The position numbers and the translations under genes are program-made. From contig SEYW01000004.1 in assembly GCA_004168015.1 (NCBI GenBank), forward strand, positions 181,958 through 245,957: DNA of 64,000 nt, read 5' to 3'. Origin of the DNA: Methylolobus aquaticus. GTDB taxonomy: Bacteria; Pseudomonadota; Gammaproteobacteria; Methylococcales; Methylococcaceae. Each line of letters opens with the position of its first letter. Position 1 is the stretch's first letter. The notes beneath the pieces were generated by a model. That model did no database searches, was not told the origin of the DNA, and saw nothing but the letters and a program-made list of their open reading frames with translations. Shown piece after piece: positions 9,997 through 20,056 of this stretch.

Positions 9997-11646
9997 TCAG
10001 CGCCAGGCAGACAGAATTAGTGCGGCACCGGTGACGCCTGTGAGCCACAGCAGCGCAGGGGCCCAGGCCGTCATCAGGGCGGGGGGCGGGACCGCGAACA
10101 ACAGCGTCGTTGCAATCAGCAGCGTGGCCCCGGCGACGCTGCGCGTCAGCCGCTGCTGGCCGCTGTGGATTTCGGCACGCAGGTCCTGTAACTCGCGCGA
10201 GCGGAAACCGATTTCGAGCTTGCCATCGACGGTGTCCCGCAACGCGCGGTGGACCAATCCGGGAAACTCAGGCCATTGTTGCGCCCAGTCCGGCAGTTGC
10301 AGGCGGACCTTCTCGAACGCCGCCTTGGGGCCGATTTGTTCGCGGAACCACTTTTCCAGGAACGGCTTTGCCGTTTTCCACAGGTCCAGTTCGGGATAGA
10401 GCTGCCGACCCAGGCCCTCGATGTTGAGCAGGGTCTTCTGCAGCAGCACGAGTTGCGGCTGCACCTGCATGTCGAAGCGCTGCGCGACCTGGAACAGCCG
10501 CAGCAGCAGCGCACCGTAGGAAATCTCGCTGAGCGGCTTCTCGAAAATCGGCTCGCAGACGGTCCGGACCGCGGATTCGAATTCCTCGACACGGGTCGAG
10601 GCCGGTACCCAGCCCGACTCGATATGCATTTCCGCGACGCGTCGGTAGTCCCGGTTGAAGAAGGCCAGCAGGGCTTCCGCGACATAATGCTGATCGGCGC
10701 GGGACAGGCTGCCGACGATGCCGAAATCGATTGCGATGTACCGCGCAGGAGGCATCACGAAGATATTGCCGGGATGCATGTCGGCGTGGAAGAAATTGTC
10801 CCGGAAGACCTGCGTGAAGAAGATCTCCACACCGCGTTCTGCCAGGAGCCGGAAATCGACTTCGGCGCCGCGGAGTTGCTCGATGTCGCCGACGGGAATG
10901 CCCGAAATTCGCTCCATGACCATCACGGCCTGGCGCGTGTAATCCCAATAGATGCGCGGAATGTAGAGGATCTCGGACTCTTCGAAACGGCGCCGGATCT
11001 CGGCGGCGTTGGCGGCTTCGCGCACCAGATCGAGTTCATCGAGGATCGTCTTGCGGAACTCGGCAACGACGTCGATAGGCCGGAACCGTCGGGCTTCCGG
11101 CCAGAACCGCTCGGCGGTCGTCGCGAGGCGCTCCAGCAGGTCGAGGTCGGAGCGGATGCGGCGGTCGATGCCCGGCCGTAGGACTTTGACGACCACGGAC
11201 TCGCCGCCGTGCAGCCGCGCCGCGTGTACCTGAGCCACCGAGGCCGAGGCAAGGGCGTTTTCGTCGAATTCGGCAAACAACTCCAGGACCGGCCGTCCGA
11301 GTGCCTGCTCGATGATGCGCTGGGCGTTGGCGCCAGGGAAGGGTGGGACCTGATCCTGCAATTTGACCAGTTCGTCGGCAATGTCGTCCGGCAGCAGGTC
11401 GCGCCGCGTCGACAGGGCCTGGCCGAACTTGACGAAGATGGGCCCCAGGTCTTCCAGCGCGCGGCGCATCCGCGCCGCCCGCGGGCCGCGGACATCGCGG
11501 AGCCAGTATCCCGGCGTCAGGTTGGCTGCGAGCCGTAGTGGTGCGGGGAGCGGTACGGCCAGCAGCAGATCGTCCAGCCCGTGGTACAACAGCACCCACT
11601 GAATGTGCAGCAGTCGCCGCAGCGATTTGATCGACGAGAACCCCAT
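9997..11646 (-). CDS. ubiB: Ubiquinone biosynthesis accessory kinase-like protein UbiB
   Basis: Atypical (ADCK/ABC1) kinase-like ATPase needed for ubiquinone synthesis, membrane associated. The family KxGQ motif is present (IFVKFGQALSTRRDLLP), with the Ala-rich nucleotide loop ASASVAQVHAA, the VVKVLRP lysine strand, HADMHPGN in the catalytic loop and AIDFGIVG in place of DFG. Two C-terminal transmembrane helices end the protein. An ATG at 11646 gives 549 residues (E. coli 546); a TTG three codons earlier abuts the ubiJ stop. It is last in the order ubiE-ubiJ-ubiB, transcribed after hslVU and a DUF971 gene. Confidence 0.95.
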   Translation of the reverse strand: MGFSSIKSLRRLLHIQWVLLYHGLDDLLLAVPLPAPLRLAANLTPGYWLRDVRGPRAARMRRALEDLGPIFVKFGQALSTRRDLLPDDIADELVKLQDQVPPFPGANAQRIIEQALGRPVLELFAEFDENALASASVAQVHAARLHGGESVVVKVLRPGIDRRIRSDLDLLERLATTAERFWPEARRFRPIDVVAEFRKTILDELDLVREAANAAEIRRRFEESEILYIPRIYWDYTRQAVMVMERISGIPVGDIEQLRGAEVDFRLLAERGVEIFFTQVFRDNFFHADMHPGNIFVMPPARYIAIDFGIVGSLSRADQHYVAEALLAFFNRDYRRVAEMHIESGWVPASTRVEEFESAVRTVCEPIFEKPLSEISYGALLLRLFQVAQRFDMQVQPQLVLLQKTLLNIEGLGRQLYPELDLWKTAKPFLEKWFREQIGPKAAFEKVRLQLPDWAQQWPEFPGLVHRALRDTVDGKLEIGFRSRELQDLRAEIHSGQQRLTRSVAGATLLIATTLLFAVPPPALMTAWAPALLWLTGVTGAALILSAWR

Positions 11647-11655
11647 GTTCGGCAA

Positions 11656-12306
11656 TTAGTCGTGCGAGGCCGGTGCGGAAGCGTTTGCGTTGCGGAGTCG
11701 CATCAGGCGTGCTTCGAGCCGATCGCAGTCTTCGCGCAGACGGTCAACGCCGGATAGAAAGGCTTCGCCTTCTGCTGGCGCCGGCACTTCGCGCACTTCC
11801 TCCTGCAGGAATTCGGTGACGTCCTCGCGAACGGTCGTGGCGGTGCGCTCGGCCCAGACCCTGGCCGCGTCGGTGACGCCGGCGACATGTCCCGCGACGA
11901 TCGGTCCGAGCAGCGACGAGACCCGTTCGCGCCATTCCCGGGAGGCGCCGCTGAACAGCTTGCGCAGGGCATCGGCGACATCGGTATTGCCATCGATCCG
12001 GATGTCGCCGGCGGCGAGCGCCTGATGCGGCGACCGACCGAGCCCCAGTCGGGCAAAGGCCGGCAACGAGCCGGTCAGCGTCGCATCGGGCGTGCTGCCG
12101 GACTCCATCTGGATCTGCAGTCCTTCGGGCGTCGGCAGCAGGTAGGCCGTGAATCCGGGCGGGTCGACGCGTAGCGCGATGGTCCGGCCAGACAGGGCCT
12201 GCAACTGGTGGCGGCTGGCGTCGGACCCGAGGAACCAGCGGCCCAGCGCCTGTTCGAGTACCGCGACGGCCGCCGTCTGGGCAATCAAGGTGACTTCGCC
12301 GGTCAT
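11656..12306 (-). CDS. ubiJ: Ubiquinone biosynthesis accessory factor UbiJ (SCP2 domain)
   Basis: A 216-residue protein with an N-terminal SCP2 lipid-binding domain (LQIQMESGSTPDATLTGSLPAF, DIRIDGNTDVADALRKLF) and a C-terminal coiled-coil (FLSGVDRLREDCDRLEARLMRL). UbiJ holds hydrophobic ubiquinone intermediates and scaffolds the Ubi metabolon together with UbiK. Its position between ubiE and ubiB is the canonical one. ATG 12306 lies 9 bases after the ubiE stop, and its stop abuts the ubiB start region. Confidence 0.92.
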   Translation of the reverse strand: MTGEVTLIAQTAAVAVLEQALGRWFLGSDASRHQLQALSGRTIALRVDPPGFTAYLLPTPEGLQIQMESGSTPDATLTGSLPAFARLGLGRSPHQALAAGDIRIDGNTDVADALRKLFSGASREWRERVSSLLGPIVAGHVAGVTDAARVWAERTATTVREDVTEFLQEEVREVPAPAEGEAFLSGVDRLREDCDRLEARLMRLRNANASAPASHD

Positions 12307-12315
12307 GATGCGCGA

Positions 12316-13065
12316 CTAAAGCTTGTAGCCGCGGTGGATCGCTACGACGCCCTGGGTCAGGTTGAAGTACTCGCAGCGTTCGAAGCCGGCGGACTCCATC
12401 ATTTGCTGCAGTGTGTCCTGGTCAGGGTGCTTGCGGATCGATTCCGCGAGATAGCGGTAGCTCTCGGCATCGTTCGCGACCAGCTTGCCGATGAACGGCA
12501 GCACCTTGAACGAATACAAGTCGTAGGTCTTGCGGAAGGTCTCTCCCGGCGGTCTCGAGAACTCCAGTACGATCAGTCGTCCACCGGGCCTCAGCGCGCG
12601 GAACATCGACTTCAGCGCGACGTCCTTGTGCGTGACATTGCGCAGGCCGAAGGCGATGCAGACGCAGTCGAACGAATCGTCCGGAAATGGCAACTGTTCG
12701 GCGTTGATCTGTGCGTACGAGATCCCTTTGAGCACTCCGCCGTCGATCATCCGATCGCGGCCGCGTTTGAGCATCTCGGCATTGATGTCCGACAGCACGA
12801 CCCAGCCCGCCCGGCCGACGCGCTGACGAAACAAGTCAGTCATGTCTCCGGTCCCGCCGGCGAGATCCAGTACCCGATCGCCGTAGCGAACATGGCTCAG
12901 TTGCACCGCAATGCGTTTCCACAGGCGATGAATGCCGAGCGACATCAGGTCGTTCATGACGTCGTACTTGCCGGCGACCGAGTCGAACACGGCGCGGACC
13001 ATCGAGGCCTTTTCGTTAACCGGTACTTCCTTGAAGCCGAAGTGGGTTTTGTCGGTGTCGTTCAT
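12316..13065 (-). CDS. ubiE: Ubiquinone/menaquinone C-methyltransferase UbiE
   Basis: SAM-dependent methyltransferase that C-methylates the demethoxy-benzoquinol (and demethylmenaquinol if present). At 249 residues it matches the family (E. coli 251). It shows [17 protein letters not shown], the UbiE signature [20 protein letters not shown] motif [12 protein letters not shown], and [10 protein letters not shown]. It is cytoplasmic and acts on membrane-bound quinol precursors. It sits between the DUF971 gene (63-base gap) and ubiJ (9-base gap). Confidence 0.96.
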   Translation of the reverse strand: MNDTDKTHFGFKEVPVNEKASMVRAVFDSVAGKYDVMNDLMSLGIHRLWKRIAVQLSHVRYGDRVLDLAGGTGDMTDLFRQRVGRAGWVVLSDINAEMLKRGRDRMIDGGVLKGISYAQINAEQLPFPDDSFDCVCIAFGLRNVTHKDVALKSMFRALRPGGRLIVLEFSRPPGETFRKTYDLYSFKVLPFIGKLVANDAESYRYLAESIRKHPDQDTLQQMMESAGFERCEYFNLTQGVVAIHRGYKL

Positions 13066-13128
13066 CGGGCTCGTGTGGGGTCGGTCATGCCCTTGCTGTG
13101 CGGGCGCGGAAGGTTCGTGGGTGCGCGT

Positions 13129-13485
13129 TCAAGCGCGCGGGTGGCCTGCCGCGGCGCAGCGGGCAAGGTAGTCTCCCCATAGGCGGTCGCGGTTTAGGGC
13201 CATGTCGTAGAGGAGTTCCCAGGTGTAGATGCCGGTATTGTGGCCATCGCTGAAATACAGCTTCACCGCGTAGTTGCCGACCGGCTCGACACTTTCGATC
13301 GTTACCGATTCCTTGCCGAGTTGCAGCATCTCCTGTCCTGGCCCGTGTCCGCGCACTTCCGCCGAAGGCGAATGCACGCGCAGGAATTCGTGGGTCAGTT
13401 CACCCCGGATGCCATCCTCGAAAGCGATCTCGAAGACACGCGAGCGCGTATGTACCTTGATGTCGACGGGGATCGGTGTGGCCAT
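13129..13485 (-). CDS. DUF971 (gamma-butyrobetaine hydroxylase N-terminal-like) protein
   Basis: A 118-residue single-domain DUF971 protein. Recognisable strands are LTHEFLRVHSPSAEVRGHG and the C-terminal FSDGHNTGIYTWELLYDMA, the segments shared with the N-terminal domain of gamma-butyrobetaine hydroxylase and with Fe-S-related proteins. It regularly follows hslU in gammaproteobacteria, but its role is not established. The start is either ATG 13485, two bases after the hslU stop, or GTG 13491, which overlaps that stop (GTGA); I use the ATG. Confidence 0.85.
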   Translation of the reverse strand: MATPIPVDIKVHTRSRVFEIAFEDGIRGELTHEFLRVHSPSAEVRGHGPGQEMLQLGKESVTIESVEPVGNYAVKLYFSDGHNTGIYTWELLYDMALNRDRLWGDYLARCAAAGHPRA

Positions 13486-13487
13486 GC

Positions 13488-14813
13488 TCACAGGATGTAG
13501 CGGCTCAGGTCTTCGTCCATTGCCAGTTCGCCGAGGTGGGCGTCCACATAGGCACCGTCGATCACGATGGACTCTCCGTTGCGATCGGCGGCTTCAAAGG
13601 ACACCGCCTCGAGCAGTTTCTCGAGCACCGTGTGCAGCCGGCGGGCGCCGATGTTCTCGGTCCGTTCGTTGACTTCCCAGCTGATCTCGGCGATGCGCGA
13701 GAGCCCGTTGCGCGTGAACTGCAAAGCGACGCCCTCGGTTGCTAGCAGCGCGCTGTACTGTTCGGTCAGCGACGCGTCCGGCTCGGTCAGGATGCGCACG
13801 AAGTCTCCGACCGATAATGCGTTCAGCTCGACGCGTATCGGGAAGCGCCCCTGCATTTCGGGAATCAGGTCCGACGGTTTCGACAGGTGGAAGGCGCCCG
13901 ACGCGATGAACAGGATATGGTCGGTGCGCACCATGCCGTGCTTGGTGCTGACCGTGCAGCCCTCGACCAGCGGCAGCAGGTCGCGCTGGACGCCCTCGCG
14001 CGACACGTCCGGCCCACTGTATTCCGAGCGTCGGCAGATTTTGTCGATCTCGTCGAGGAATACGATACCGTGCTGTTCTACGGATGCCAGCGCGCGCAGC
14101 TTGATGTCCTCCTCGTTGACCATTCGGGCCGCTTCCTCGTCGCGGAGCAGCTTCCGCGCATCCCGAATCCGCAGCTTGCGGTTGCGGGTGCGCCCGCTGT
14201 GCATATTCTGGAAGAGGTTCTGGAGCTGGCTGCTCATTTCTTCCATGCCGGGCGGCGCCATGATCTCGACGCCAATCGGCGAGGCCTGCACCTCGAGTTC
14301 GATTTCCTTGTCGTCCAGTTCCCCGTCGCGGAGCTTCTGGCGGAATTTCTGGCGCGTCGGTGACTCGGGCGCGTCGGCCTCGGCCGTCCAGTTGCTCGCC
14401 TTCGGCAACAGCACGTCGAGAATACGTTCCTCGGCGGCCAGTTCGGCCCGTTCCTGGACGCGGGACAGTTCGCCCTGCCGCGTCATCTTGATTGCGGCGT
14501 CGAGCAGATCGCGGATGATCGACTCCACGTCGCGACCCACATAGCCGACTTCGGTGAACTTGGTGGCCTCGACCTTGATGAAGGGGGCATTGGCGAGACG
14601 TGCCAGGCGGCGGGCGATTTCGGTCTTGCCGACGCCGGTCGGGCCGATCATCAGGATGTTCTTGGGGGTGATTTCATCGCGCAGCGCTTCCGGCACGTGC
14701 ATGCGACGCCACCGATTGCGCAGCGCGATCGCCACCGCCCGCTTGGCCTCGTTCTGCCCCACGATATGCTTGTCGAGTTCGTGGACGATCTCCCGAGGCG
14801 TCATTTCGCTCAT
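13488..14813 (-). CDS. hslU: ATP-dependent protease ATPase subunit HslU
   Basis: AAA+ unfoldase of the HslUV (ClpYQ) protease; hexameric rings feed unfolded substrates into HslV. The 441-residue product has [16 protein letters not shown], Walker A GPTGVGKT, the pore motif GYVGRD, the intermediate I-domain, Walker [12 protein letters not shown] and the C-terminal tail DEDLSRYIL that inserts into HslV. ATG 14813 overlaps the hslV stop by 4 bases (ATGA), so translation is coupled. Confidence 0.97.
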   Translation of the reverse strand: MSEMTPREIVHELDKHIVGQNEAKRAVAIALRNRWRRMHVPEALRDEITPKNILMIGPTGVGKTEIARRLARLANAPFIKVEATKFTEVGYVGRDVESIIRDLLDAAIKMTRQGELSRVQERAELAAEERILDVLLPKASNWTAEADAPESPTRQKFRQKLRDGELDDKEIELEVQASPIGVEIMAPPGMEEMSSQLQNLFQNMHSGRTRNRKLRIRDARKLLRDEEAARMVNEEDIKLRALASVEQHGIVFLDEIDKICRRSEYSGPDVSREGVQRDLLPLVEGCTVSTKHGMVRTDHILFIASGAFHLSKPSDLIPEMQGRFPIRVELNALSVGDFVRILTEPDASLTEQYSALLATEGVALQFTRNGLSRIAEISWEVNERTENIGARRLHTVLEKLLEAVSFEAADRNGESIVIDGAYVDAHLGELAMDEDLSRYIL

Positions 14814-15373
14814 GATTCTGTGGCCTCGTCGGAGGCGGTCTCGAGTTCTTCGATGACCAGATTGCGGTTGGTGTAGATACAGATGTCGCTCGCGATGCTC
14901 AGCGATTGTTCAACGATGGTGCGGGCATCGAGTGCCGTGTGTTCGAGCAGGGCCCGCGCCGCGGCCTGAGCGTAGGGGCCGCCTGACCCGATTGCGATCA
15001 GACCTTGCTCCGGTTCGATCACGTCGCCATTGCCGGAGATGATCAACGAGGCCTTGCTGTCGGCGATCGCCAGCAGGGCTTCGAGGCGGCGCAGCATCCG
15101 GTCAGTCCGCCAATCCTTGACCAGTTCCACGGCCGCCTTGGTCAGGTTGCCGCGGTGCTTCTCGAGCTGTCCCTCGAAGCGCTCGAACAGGGTGAAGGCA
15201 TCGGCCGTCGCGCCGGCAAACCCGGCAATCACGCGGCCGTGGTACAGGCGCCGCACTTTGCGCGCGTTGCCCTTCATGACCGTATTGCCCATCGTGACCT
15301 GGCCGTCGCCGCCGATGACGACCGTGTTGCCGCGCCGCACCGAGACGATCGTCGTGCCGTGAAACTGTTCCAA
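14810..15373 (-). CDS. hslV: ATP-dependent protease peptidase subunit HslV
   Basis: Threonine protease of the HslUV complex. After a six-residue propeptide MEQFHG comes the mature N-terminus TTIVSVRRG, whose first Thr is the nucleophile. The conserved [15 protein letters not shown] and the lysine strand KVRRL follow, then [15 protein letters not shown] and the C-terminal [15 protein letters not shown]. 187 residues is normal for a copy with propeptide. It is first gene of the hslVU run; the 346 bases upstream should carry its promoter. Confidence 0.97.
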   Translation of the reverse strand: MEQFHGTTIVSVRRGNTVVIGGDGQVTMGNTVMKGNARKVRRLYHGRVIAGFAGATADAFTLFERFEGQLEKHRGNLTKAAVELVKDWRTDRMLRRLEALLAIADSKASLIISGNGDVIEPEQGLIAIGSGGPYAQAAARALLEHTALDARTIVEQSLSIASDICIYTNRNLVIEELETASDEATES

Positions 15374-15719
15374 ACTGCCCGCTCCTCATCGAAACGCGAA
15401 TTCTACATGAAGCCGGATGTTCTGTTTCGGCTCCGCCGGTGGAGTTTATCCGGGGCGGGCTGTCAGCGCTTTCGGCTGTGGATCGCGCCAGCATCCCCCG
15501 ACTGCGCCGCCTGTCACCGGACCGTAACAGAGATCGCGTAAGGTTTGAAAAGTTGCAGCGCCGGCTCTTCGCGCATGCCAGGCGGCATGAGCGTAGGATA
15601 GATGTGTCGGGGTGACTGGTGTCTCTTCAAAGCGGCGGCGAGGTCGCCGAAAGCCTGCCCACGGGATCTAGGGGTGGGGTTTCCGGCCGGTTCGAGCAGC
15701 GACTGGATGAAAATCAGGC
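15374..15719. other. Divergent intergenic region between hslV and the P-type ATPase gene
   Basis: About 346 bases between divergently transcribed genes, expected to hold promoters for both. I could not pick a convincing -35/-10 pair or a heat-shock promoter by eye. No gene is supported here. Confidence 0.35.
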
Positions 15720-18700
15720 ATGTATTTTGAGGAATCTGTTGGCGAAGCCGCGGAGCCGCGGTTGTCTGGGCTGGTGATGCCATTGCGGCGGGCGTTGCCC
15801 GGCCGGATCCGGGTGCGGGTCGAGGGCCTATACCGTTCGGAGGCCATGCGTAGCCATCTGGAGCGGGTACCCCGGGGCGTCTCGAATCTGCGCGTGGTCA
15901 GTGCCAATCCGCTGACCGGCAGTGCGCTGGTGCTGTTCGATCCGCAGCGCTCGGCCCGAGAAGTTGTCGGGGAACTCGAGCGCTGGGCCGGCGCGCTGCT
16001 CAGTTCCGAGCATCCGACCCTGAGCACGTCAGTCCACGCGGCGCCGCCCGAGCGTTCCACGGCTCGCCGCAAGCGCCGCGCGCGCCCGGAGGCGACCTTC
16101 ACCGCGGCGCCTGAATCGTCGCCGCGCGAGACGTGGCACACCAAGGCGGCCGAGGAAACGCTCGTGCACTTCGCGAGCACCGAACACGGGCTGCCAGCCC
16201 GCGTTGCGGCCGAGCGTCTTGACCGTTACGGCCCGAATCAACTCGGCGCGATGCAGCGCCGTTCGCCCGTCGCGATGTTCCTGGAGCAGTTCGCGAATCC
16301 GCCGGTGGCACTGTTGGGTATGTCGGCCGTGGTGTCGGTCGCGACCGGCGGGGTTGCGGACGCGGTGGTCATCGTCGGTGTGGTGCTGATCAATGCGGTG
16401 ATCGGTTACGTCACTGAGGCGCAGGCCGAGAAGACCATCGATGCGTTGAGCAACATCGGCCCCTCCCACGCGACCGTATTGCGCGACGGCGACCACCGCT
16501 CGATCTCGATCGGGGAGGTCGTTCCGGGCGATATCCTCGTGCTCTCGCCCGGTACTTACGTGGCTGCGGATGCGCGATTGCTATCCAGCAACCAGCTGTC
16601 GGTCGACGAATCCGCGCTGACCGGCGAAAGCCTCCCGGTCGGCAAACATCACGATTTCATCGGCAGCGCCGAGACGCCGATGGGCGATCGCAGGAACATG
16701 CTGCATCGGGGCACGGTCGTGACCGGGGGCAGTGGGCTGGCCGTCGCGGTGGCGACGGGCGCCCGGACCGAGATCGGCGTGATCCAGTCGCTGGTCGGTG
16801 AGGTGCGGACGCCCGATACCCCGCTGCAAAAGCAGCTCGACGACATGGGCATGCAGCTGGCCATCATCTCCGGGGGCATTTGTGCGCTGGTGTTCGGGAT
16901 CGGCGTTCTGCGTGGCATCCCGATGCTGGAAATGCTGAAGTCCGCGATCTCGCTCGCGGTCGCGGCCGTGCCGGAAGGGCTGCCTACGGTTGCGACGACG
17001 ACGCTGGCTCTCGGGATCCGTCAGATGCAACGGCAGAAGGTCTTGATCCGCCATCTGCCGGCAGTCGAAAGTCTCGGCTCGGTGCAGACGCTGTGTTTCG
17101 ACAAGACCGGCACGCTGACCGAGAACCGCATGCGCGCCGTGGCCGTGATGACGCCGGAGCATGTGGTCGAGCTGTCCTCATCCGGCGAATTCACGCTGGA
17201 TGGTTCCCCGATACGTCCGTCGGAGCGGGAAGCACTGCTGCGCCTGATGGAAGTGGTTACGCTGTGCAGCGAGGTGACCTTCCACGGCGATGTCGGGCCG
17301 CCCGAGCTCGAAGGCTCACCGACCGAGAAGGCTCTCGTCGAGATTGCGCTGCTGGCGGGCGAGGACGTGCGCGCCCTGCGGCAGCGGCATCCGACGGTGA
17401 AGACCATCCACCGCGCGGAGGGGCGGCTGTTCATGGTCACCGTGCACCTGGACGAGGACCGGAAGCCCGAGCACCTGATCGCCGTAAAAGGCAGCCCGGC
17501 TGAAGTGCTGGCGCTGTGCAGCGACTATGCGAATGGCGGCGGCAGGGTCGCGCTGGACGACGAACGGCGGTCGGCGATCCTGGAGCAGAACGAACTCATG
17601 GCGGGTCAGGCGCTGCGCGTACTCGGCGTGGCCATCGGGCACTCGGTCCGGACATCGACCGCGGCCGTGACCAAGGGCCTGACCTGGCTCGGACTGGTCG
17701 GCATGGAGGACACGATACGGCCCGGTATGGAGGAACTGATCGACCGGTTCCAGGAGGCCGGAATCGAGACGGTCATGATCACCGGCGATCAGAGCGCGAC
17801 GGCCTTTTCGGTCGGTCAGCGCCTGGGGCTCAACCATCGAAAGCCGCTGGAGATCGTCGATTCGACGAGCCTGGACAAACTGGAGCCGGAGGTCTTGCGC
17901 GCCATCGTCCGCGACACCACGGTTTTCGCGCGGGTCAGCCCGGCGCACAAGCTGCGTATCGTGCAGGCGTTGCAGGATGCCGGGCTGGTGGTCGCGATGA
18001 CCGGCGACGGCGTCAATGACGGGCCGGCGCTCAAGGCGGCCGATGTCGGCGTCGCGCTGGGCGAGAGGGGCACCGAAGTGGCCCGATCGGTCGCGGACGT
18101 CGTGCTCGAGGACGACAACCTTCACACGATGATCATCGCGGTGGAGCAGGGTCGCACGATCTATCGCAATATCCGGAAGAGCCTCCATTACCTGCTGTCC
18201 AGCAATCTCAGCGAGATCGAGATCATGCTGGTGACGACGGCGATCGGGGCCGGGGAGGCGCTGAACCCGATCCAGTTGTTGTGGATCAACCTGATCACCG
18301 ACATCATGCCGGCGCTGGGCCTGTCCATGGAGCCGCCGGAAAGCGATGTGCTCAAGGAGCCGCCGCGTGATCCGAAGGAGCCGATCCTGCGGCGCAGCGA
18401 CTCGCTGCGCTTGCTGCGCGAGTCCCTGGCCATATCGGCCGGAACACTCGGCGTGTACGGCCTGAGCCTCGCCCGCTACGGTATCGGTCCCCGGGCATCG
18501 ACCAACTGCTTCATGACCCTGACGCTTGCGCAGTTGCTGCATGCCATTAGCTGCCGCTCGGAAAAGACCTCGGTGCTGAATGCCCGCGACGGGAATCGGA
18601 TACTTGCGACCGGCATCGGCGCCTCGTTTGCATTGCAGATTCTCGCGGCCTTCGTGCCGCCGCTGCGCACGCTGTTGCATCTGACGCCGGTCGCGGCGGC

Positions 18701-18800
18701 TGACTGGCTGGCGATCGCGGCGGGCGCGACCTTGCCGTTCGTCGCCAACGAGGCCGTCAAGCACTTACCTTCCCCGCCAACGGCCGATCATGAGACTTGA
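15720..18800 (+). CDS. Cation-transporting P-type ATPase with N-terminal HMA-like domain
   Basis: A 1026-residue P-type ATPase. The N-terminal ~100 residues resemble an HMA-type fold (PGRIRVRVEGLYRSEAM) without the CxxC metal motif. The core has A-domain TGES (residues 301-304), a PEGLP motif in M4, phosphorylation site DKTGTLT (D461), the nucleotide domain and the hinge MTGDGVNDGPALKAADVG. LLWINLITDIMPALGLSMEPP in M6 is of the Ca/Mg (P2-like) type. The transported ion is not clear; the usual heavy-metal CPC motif is absent, so copper or zinc export is unlikely. The gene ends 3 bases before an unusual metK-like gene and is almost certainly co-transcribed with it. Confidence 0.9.
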   Translation: MYFEESVGEAAEPRLSGLVMPLRRALPGRIRVRVEGLYRSEAMRSHLERVPRGVSNLRVVSANPLTGSALVLFDPQRSAREVVGELERWAGALLSSEHPTLSTSVHAAPPERSTARRKRRARPEATFTAAPESSPRETWHTKAAEETLVHFASTEHGLPARVAAERLDRYGPNQLGAMQRRSPVAMFLEQFANPPVALLGMSAVVSVATGGVADAVVIVGVVLINAVIGYVTEAQAEKTIDALSNIGPSHATVLRDGDHRSISIGEVVPGDILVLSPGTYVAADARLLSSNQLSVDESALTGESLPVGKHHDFIGSAETPMGDRRNMLHRGTVVTGGSGLAVAVATGARTEIGVIQSLVGEVRTPDTPLQKQLDDMGMQLAIISGGICALVFGIGVLRGIPMLEMLKSAISLAVAAVPEGLPTVATTTLALGIRQMQRQKVLIRHLPAVESLGSVQTLCFDKTGTLTENRMRAVAVMTPEHVVELSSSGEFTLDGSPIRPSEREALLRLMEVVTLCSEVTFHGDVGPPELEGSPTEKALVEIALLAGEDVRALRQRHPTVKTIHRAEGRLFMVTVHLDEDRKPEHLIAVKGSPAEVLALCSDYANGGGRVALDDERRSAILEQNELMAGQALRVLGVAIGHSVRTSTAAVTKGLTWLGLVGMEDTIRPGMEELIDRFQEAGIETVMITGDQSATAFSVGQRLGLNHRKPLEIVDSTSLDKLEPEVLRAIVRDTTVFARVSPAHKLRIVQALQDAGLVVAMTGDGVNDGPALKAADVGVALGERGTEVARSVADVVLEDDNLHTMIIAVEQGRTIYRNIRKSLHYLLSSNLSEIEIMLVTTAIGAGEALNPIQLLWINLITDIMPALGLSMEPPESDVLKEPPRDPKEPILRRSDSLRLLRESLAISAGTLGVYGLSLARYGIGPRASTNCFMTLTLAQLLHAISCRSEKTSVLNARDGNRILATGIGASFALQILAAFVPPLRTLLHLTPVAAADWLAIAAGATLPFVANEAVKHLPSPPTADHET

Positions 18801-18803
18801 GCC

Positions 18804-19991
18804 ATGACCAAGAGCTTCCTGTTTACGTCCGAGTCCGTCACCGAAGGCCACCCGGATCGGGTCTGTGACATCATCAGCGATGCCGTGGTGGATCGCTTTC
18901 TGCAGCAGGATCCGTACACCCGCGTGCTGACGGAATGCGCCTTGTCGAAGAACGTGGTGTTTCTGGCGGCTCGGTTTGCGTCCAAGGCCGTCGTGGACAT
19001 CCCGGAGGTTGCGCGCAACGCAATCGCCGAAATCGGCTACCACCCTCAGGAATTCAATGCTTCCGACTGTACTGTCGTGACGAGCTTCGTCGCGCAGTCA
19101 TTGGACAGTCGAGCCGAGCTGGACGAGGCCGGACTGAGCGACCGCGAACTGGATCGGATCGTGGTTCGCAATCAGGTCACTCAATTCGGCTACGCATGTA
19201 CCCAGACGCCTGAGTTGCTGCCGTTTCCCATCGTGATCGCCAACCGGCTCGCGCACCAGTTGACCGCGGCGCGGCGCGAACGCAAGGTCGCCTATCTGTC
19301 GCCCGACTGCACGACGCAGGTCGGCGTGGAGTTCGACTGCGGGCGCCCTACACGTATCCACAGCATCACGTTGATCGCCGGGACGCACGGTGTGCCGGAC
19401 TTGGGGACCGCCGAGCTGCGCAGGGACCTGGCGCAGTGGGTCATTGCCCCGGTCTTCGATCATGAGGAAATCCAACCCGATGAGCGCACCGAGATCTTCG
19501 TGAACCCCCGCGGCATGTTTCACAAGAGCGGGCCAGCCGCCCATTCCGGCATGACCGGTCGCAAGACCGCCAGCGACAGTTATGGCGGCTTTGCCCGCCA
19601 GTCAGGATCGGCTCTGAGCGGCAAGGACCCGATGCGCATCGATCGTGTCGGCGCCTATGCCGCACGCTACGCCGCCAAGAACGTGGTCGCGGCGGGCCTG
19701 GCCGAGCAATGCGAGGTCCAGCTCAGCTACAGCATTGGTCAGGCGCGCCCCGTCAGTCTGGTGATTTCGACTTTCGGTACGGGATCCGTCAGCGAGGAAG
19801 TCATCAAGACGAGGCTCGAGGAGCACTTCGATTTCCGGCTCGGCGCGATCATCCGCGATTTCGATCTGCGGCGCCTGTCAACCCGGAACAAGGGAGGCTT
19901 CTACCGCAAGCTGCCGTCCCACGGCCATTTCGGTTCATCCTTCACCGAGTTGCCGTGGGAGCGCGTGGATCGGGCCGGCGCGTTGCGCTGA
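18804..19991 (+). CDS. Divergent methionine adenosyltransferase
   Basis: A 395-residue protein of the S-adenosylmethionine synthetase family, which makes SAM from ATP and methionine. Conserved parts are the N-terminal SESVTEGHPDRV, the GMTGRK segment and GSALSGKDPMRIDR. It departs from standard MetK at places normally invariant: the GAGDQG loop is replaced by VVRNQV before TQFGYACTQT; the lysine in the PDAKSQ motif reads PDCTTQ; and the usual GPMGDCG reads GPAAHSG. It may be an alternative MAT subtype with altered kinetics or substrate, and a canonical metK probably exists elsewhere. It is coupled to the P-type ATPase upstream (3-base gap). Family confident, activity uncertain. Confidence 0.82.
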   Translation: MTKSFLFTSESVTEGHPDRVCDIISDAVVDRFLQQDPYTRVLTECALSKNVVFLAARFASKAVVDIPEVARNAIAEIGYHPQEFNASDCTVVTSFVAQSLDSRAELDEAGLSDRELDRIVVRNQVTQFGYACTQTPELLPFPIVIANRLAHQLTAARRERKVAYLSPDCTTQVGVEFDCGRPTRIHSITLIAGTHGVPDLGTAELRRDLAQWVIAPVFDHEEIQPDERTEIFVNPRGMFHKSGPAAHSGMTGRKTASDSYGGFARQSGSALSGKDPMRIDRVGAYAARYAAKNVVAAGLAEQCEVQLSYSIGQARPVSLVISTFGTGSVSEEVIKTRLEEHFDFRLGAIIRDFDLRRLSTRNKGGFYRKLPSHGHFGSSFTELPWERVDRAGALR

Positions 19992-20056
19992 GCGCGGACG
20001 TCCAGCGGGGTGCTGTCCTTTACCGGGGGACTGAAGACCTTGTGATGGCCTCTGGC

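Noticed and set aside
14810..15373. Extra N-terminal residues on HslV as an anomaly
   Set aside because: A short propeptide before the catalytic Thr is common in HslV and is removed on maturation.
17316..18764. 482-codon minus-strand open frame opposite the first P-type ATPase
   Set aside because: Shadow frame rich in Arg, His and Gln with no domain; the plus strand carries all P-type motifs.
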